A stretch of DNA of 64,000 nt. Source: Mesorhizobium sp. B2-3-12 (GTDB lineage: Bacteria > Pseudomonadota > Alphaproteobacteria > Rhizobiales > Rhizobiaceae). Both the position numbers and the translations under genes were made by a program. Shown here in pieces: positions 62,483 through 64,000 of this stretch (positions are counted from its first letter, which is position 1; each line of letters opens with the position of its first letter). Location of the stretch: the NCBI RefSeq assembly GCF_006442205.1, contig NZ_VFVR01000002.1, positions 953,767 to 1,017,766 on the forward strand, in the 5' to 3' direction. Under the pieces are notes generated by a model. It had not been told where the DNA came from. It saw nothing but the letters and a program-made list of their open reading frames with translations, and did not search any database.

Positions 62483-63403
62483 ATGGCGGCCGCAGACTAT
62501 TATGAAATTCTCGATCCGCGCTTCGCGCGCCTGTTCAACGGCAATGCGCAGGTGGAGAAACTGTTCACTGGATGCCGCTGGGCGGAAGGGCCGGCCTGGT
62601 TCGCCGCCGGCCGCTACGTCGTCTGGTCGGACATACCGAACAACCGGATGCTGCGCTATGACGAGACCGACGGCAGCGTCAGCGTCTTCCGCCAGCCATC
62701 GGGCAATTCCAACGGCAACACAGTCGACCGGCAAGGCCGGCTGGTCACCTGCGAGCATTCGGGCCGCCGCGTCAGCCGCACCGAGCACGATGGCTCGGTC
62801 ACCACCATCGCCGCCAAATGGAAGGGCAAGCCGCTGAACTCACCCAACGACGCGGTGGTGAAGTCCGACGGCTCGATCTGGTTCACCGACCCGACCTATG
62901 GCATCGACACCGACTATGAGGGCGACAAGGCCGAGAGCGAGATCGGCGCCTGCCACGTCTACCGGGTCGATCCCGACACGGGCGAGGTCGAAGCCGTCAT
63001 CACCGACATGGTCAGGCCGAACGGTCTCGCCTTCTCGCTCGACGAAAGCCTGCTCTATGTCGTCGACACCGGGCGCACGCATGGCGCTGAGAATCCGGCG
63101 CATATGCGGGTGTTCAATGTCGGCAAGCACGGCAAGAAGGTTTCGGGCGGCAAGGTGTTCGCCGACTGCACATCAGGCCTGTTCGACGGCTTCCGGCTCG
63201 ACGCGGACGGACGCATCTGGACGAGCGCGGCCGACGGCATCCATTGCTATGATCCGGACGGCACGCTGATCGGCAAGGTCAAGGTGCCGGAGGTGACCGC
63301 CAATTGCGTGTTCGGCGGCGCCAAGCTGAACTGCCTCTACATCGCCGGCACCACCTCGCTGTACAGCGTCCGGCTGATGGTGAACGGGGCCAAGACCTAT
63401 TGA
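62483..63403 (+). CDS. SMP-30/gluconolactonase/LRE-like hydrolase
   Basis: A 306-residue six-bladed propeller lactonase. It starts MAAADYYEILDPRFARLFNG after a perfect GGAGGAA site; the metal ligands are in GCRWAEGPAWF (Glu), NSPNDAVVKSDGSIWFTDPT (Asn and Asp) and SGLFDGFRLDADG (Asp). It hydrolyses sugar lactones such as gluconolactone. A longer reading frame starts at 62408 but would lose the ribosome site. Followed after 162 bp by a tautomerase gene. Confidence 0.92.
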   Translation: MAAADYYEILDPRFARLFNGNAQVEKLFTGCRWAEGPAWFAAGRYVVWSDIPNNRMLRYDETDGSVSVFRQPSGNSNGNTVDRQGRLVTCEHSGRRVSRTEHDGSVTTIAAKWKGKPLNSPNDAVVKSDGSIWFTDPTYGIDTDYEGDKAESEIGACHVYRVDPDTGEVEAVITDMVRPNGLAFSLDESLLYVVDTGRTHGAENPAHMRVFNVGKHGKKVSGGKVFADCTSGLFDGFRLDADGRIWTSAADGIHCYDPDGTLIGKVKVPEVTANCVFGGAKLNCLYIAGTTSLYSVRLMVNGAKTY

Positions 63404-63565
63404 GCCTGCTCGAAGTCCTTCTCTGGCGGCCGTTGCTGGCGTTTCTGCGGCTGGCCGCGGCGCCCGCCTCGCCGCGATCTCCGGAGCCGCCACCAGAAGC
63501 TTCGCCGGAGCGGACTTCGAAGCAGCTTCGTTTCGCAAACCAGCAGAACCCAAGAGGAGGACGTC

Positions 63566-63772
63566 ATGCCATTCGTCAACATCCGCATCGTCAAGGAAGT
63601 GATCGCCGCCGATCCGGCCGGCAAGAAGGCTGACATCGCCAAGAAGGTGACCGCGGCCATCATGGAGACCACCGGGCTCGGCAATGACGATGTCTGGGTG
63701 GTCTTCGAGGAGGTCAACGCCCGCGACTGGTATGTCGGCAAGACCGATGTCGAGACGCTGCGGAAGGGGTAG
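63566..63772 (+). CDS. 4-oxalocrotonate tautomerase family protein
   Basis: A 68-residue tautomerase with the catalytic Pro directly after Met (MPFVNIRIVKEVIAADPAGK) and the ETTGLGNDDVWVVFEEVNAR segment. It isomerises unsaturated keto acids; such small enzymes act in aromatic or sugar-acid degradation. The ribosome site GAGGAGG is strong. The preceding 162 bp hold no gene. The lactonase gene upstream makes a shared sugar- or aromatic-acid role possible. Confidence 0.92.
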   Translation: MPFVNIRIVKEVIAADPAGKKADIAKKVTAAIMETTGLGNDDVWVVFEEVNARDWYVGKTDVETLRKG

Positions 63773-63775
63773 GTG

Positions 63776-63923
63776 CCGCTTTTTCCTTCTCCCCTTGTGG
63801 GAGAAGGTGGATCGGCGCGCAGCGCCGAGACGGTTGAGGGGTGGGTGCCGGATCGCCGTCGTTGCCAAGCTGGAGCACCCCTCATCCGACCTCGCTTCGC
63901 GAGGCCACCTTCTCCCACAAGGG
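63776..63923. repeat. RIME-like palindrome, 3' arm interrupted
   Basis: The 5' arm (ttccttctccccttgtggga and gaaggtgg) and the 3' arm (ccaccttctcccacaaggg) are complementary, with an inner GCGCGCAGCGCC-type hairpin and a second block (cacccctcatccgacctcgc). The 3' arm stops abruptly after acaaggg instead of mirroring the whole 5' arm, just where IS-like sequence begins. Confidence 0.75.
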
Positions 63924-64000
63924 TGTTTGGACCGGAGACATCGCGAACAGGTGTGCGAGGACATCGCGAACAGTTTTGCATCCTATCGAACAAGGGCATT
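63924..64000. mobile_element. Possible left end of an insertion sequence, running off the window
   Basis: Starting TGTTTGGACCGGA at 63924, the sequence shows two copies of GACATCGCGAACAG (63937-63950 and 63960-63973), 23 bp apart. A TGT end with repeated internal binding sites is typical of IS21/IS481-like elements. It begins exactly where the RIME arm is broken. No transposase is in the window, so the call is tentative. Confidence 0.4.

Overview
The window is a GC-rich chromosomal segment of an alphaproteobacterium of the order Rhizobiales, most likely Mesorhizobium or a close relative. The indications are the family content (DUF2794, DUF1223, DUF1127, IalB-like and DUF1236 proteins, an XRE-cupin regulator with a polyamine-type ABC transporter), an alphaproteobacterial GTTC-N7-GTTC LexA box, an Irr-type iron control element, a ybhL-type leader, and many copies of the small palindromic intergenic repeats (RIME-like) that litter rhizobial genomes. 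Almost all of it reads as core chromosome. No phage, CRISPR array or complete insertion sequence is visible, but the right edge looks like the start of an IS element that landed inside a RIME.

Layout. 1-0.7 kb: start of an SOS-controlled imuA and a zincin metallopeptidase. 0.75-6.1 kb: cytochrome c maturation genes ccmA, ccmB, ccmD and ccmG (ccmC is missing from its usual place) divergent from aconitase acnA, with an Irr-like box between them. 6.1-7.8 kb: ceramidase-like membrane protein and a DUF1223 protein. 7.8-13.8 kb: a one-strand operon of XRE-cupin regulator, binding protein, two permeases, ATPase and FAD amine oxidase, probably for polyamine or related amine uptake and oxidation. 14.3-16.3 kb: DUF2794, Pat-like acetyltransferase and Bax-inhibitor-1 protein. 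16.5-20.5 kb: ybbP-ybbA export ABC system divergent from a TesA-like esterase, the same arrangement as in E. coli. 20.6-25.2 kb: ThpR, LMW phosphatase, pterin dehydratase, DUF1232, IalB-like protein and a CLC channel. 25.3-29.3 kb: DUF305 protein, a very methionine-rich secreted protein, rlmN coupled to two paralogous membrane proteins, and a LysE exporter. 29.3-36.5 kb: MHYT-GGDEF-EAL protein, argG, lytic transglycosylase, zinc metallopeptidase and SH3/DUF1236 protein. 36.6-39.3 kb: candidate small RNA, ffh, chorismate mutase and rpsP. 39.4-48.7 kb: BAAT-type hydrolase, small lipoprotein, DoxX-like protein, bestrophin, ACT protein, asd, DEAD-box helicase, glycosyltransferase and a cold-shock-DUF805 fusion. 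48.8-53.8 kb: leuB and leuD flanking VOC, RidA, L,D-transpeptidase and a secreted unknown. 54-60.4 kb: a GNAT gene broken by a 32-bp tandem duplication, DUF72, an FAD oxidase, and a CreBC-like two-component system with a DUF4173 membrane protein. 60.7-64 kb: CitE-like lyase, DUF1737, DUF1127, SMP-30 lactonase and a tautomerase.

How it fits together. The ccm and acnA promoters share an iron-responsive site, which suits heme and iron-sulfur products. The 7.8-13.8 kb operon joins uptake, oxidation and self-regulation of one amine substrate class. Leucine (leuB, leuD), lysine/threonine/methionine (asd), arginine (argG) and aromatic (chorismate mutase) biosynthesis genes are scattered singly, as usual in Rhizobiales. 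The most notable observations are the missing ccmC with a possible remnant, the duplication-broken GNAT gene, two candidate small RNAs with good terminators, the Met-rich secreted protein beside a DUF305 protein, the tandem paralogous membrane pair coupled to rlmN, and the IS-like end at the right edge.
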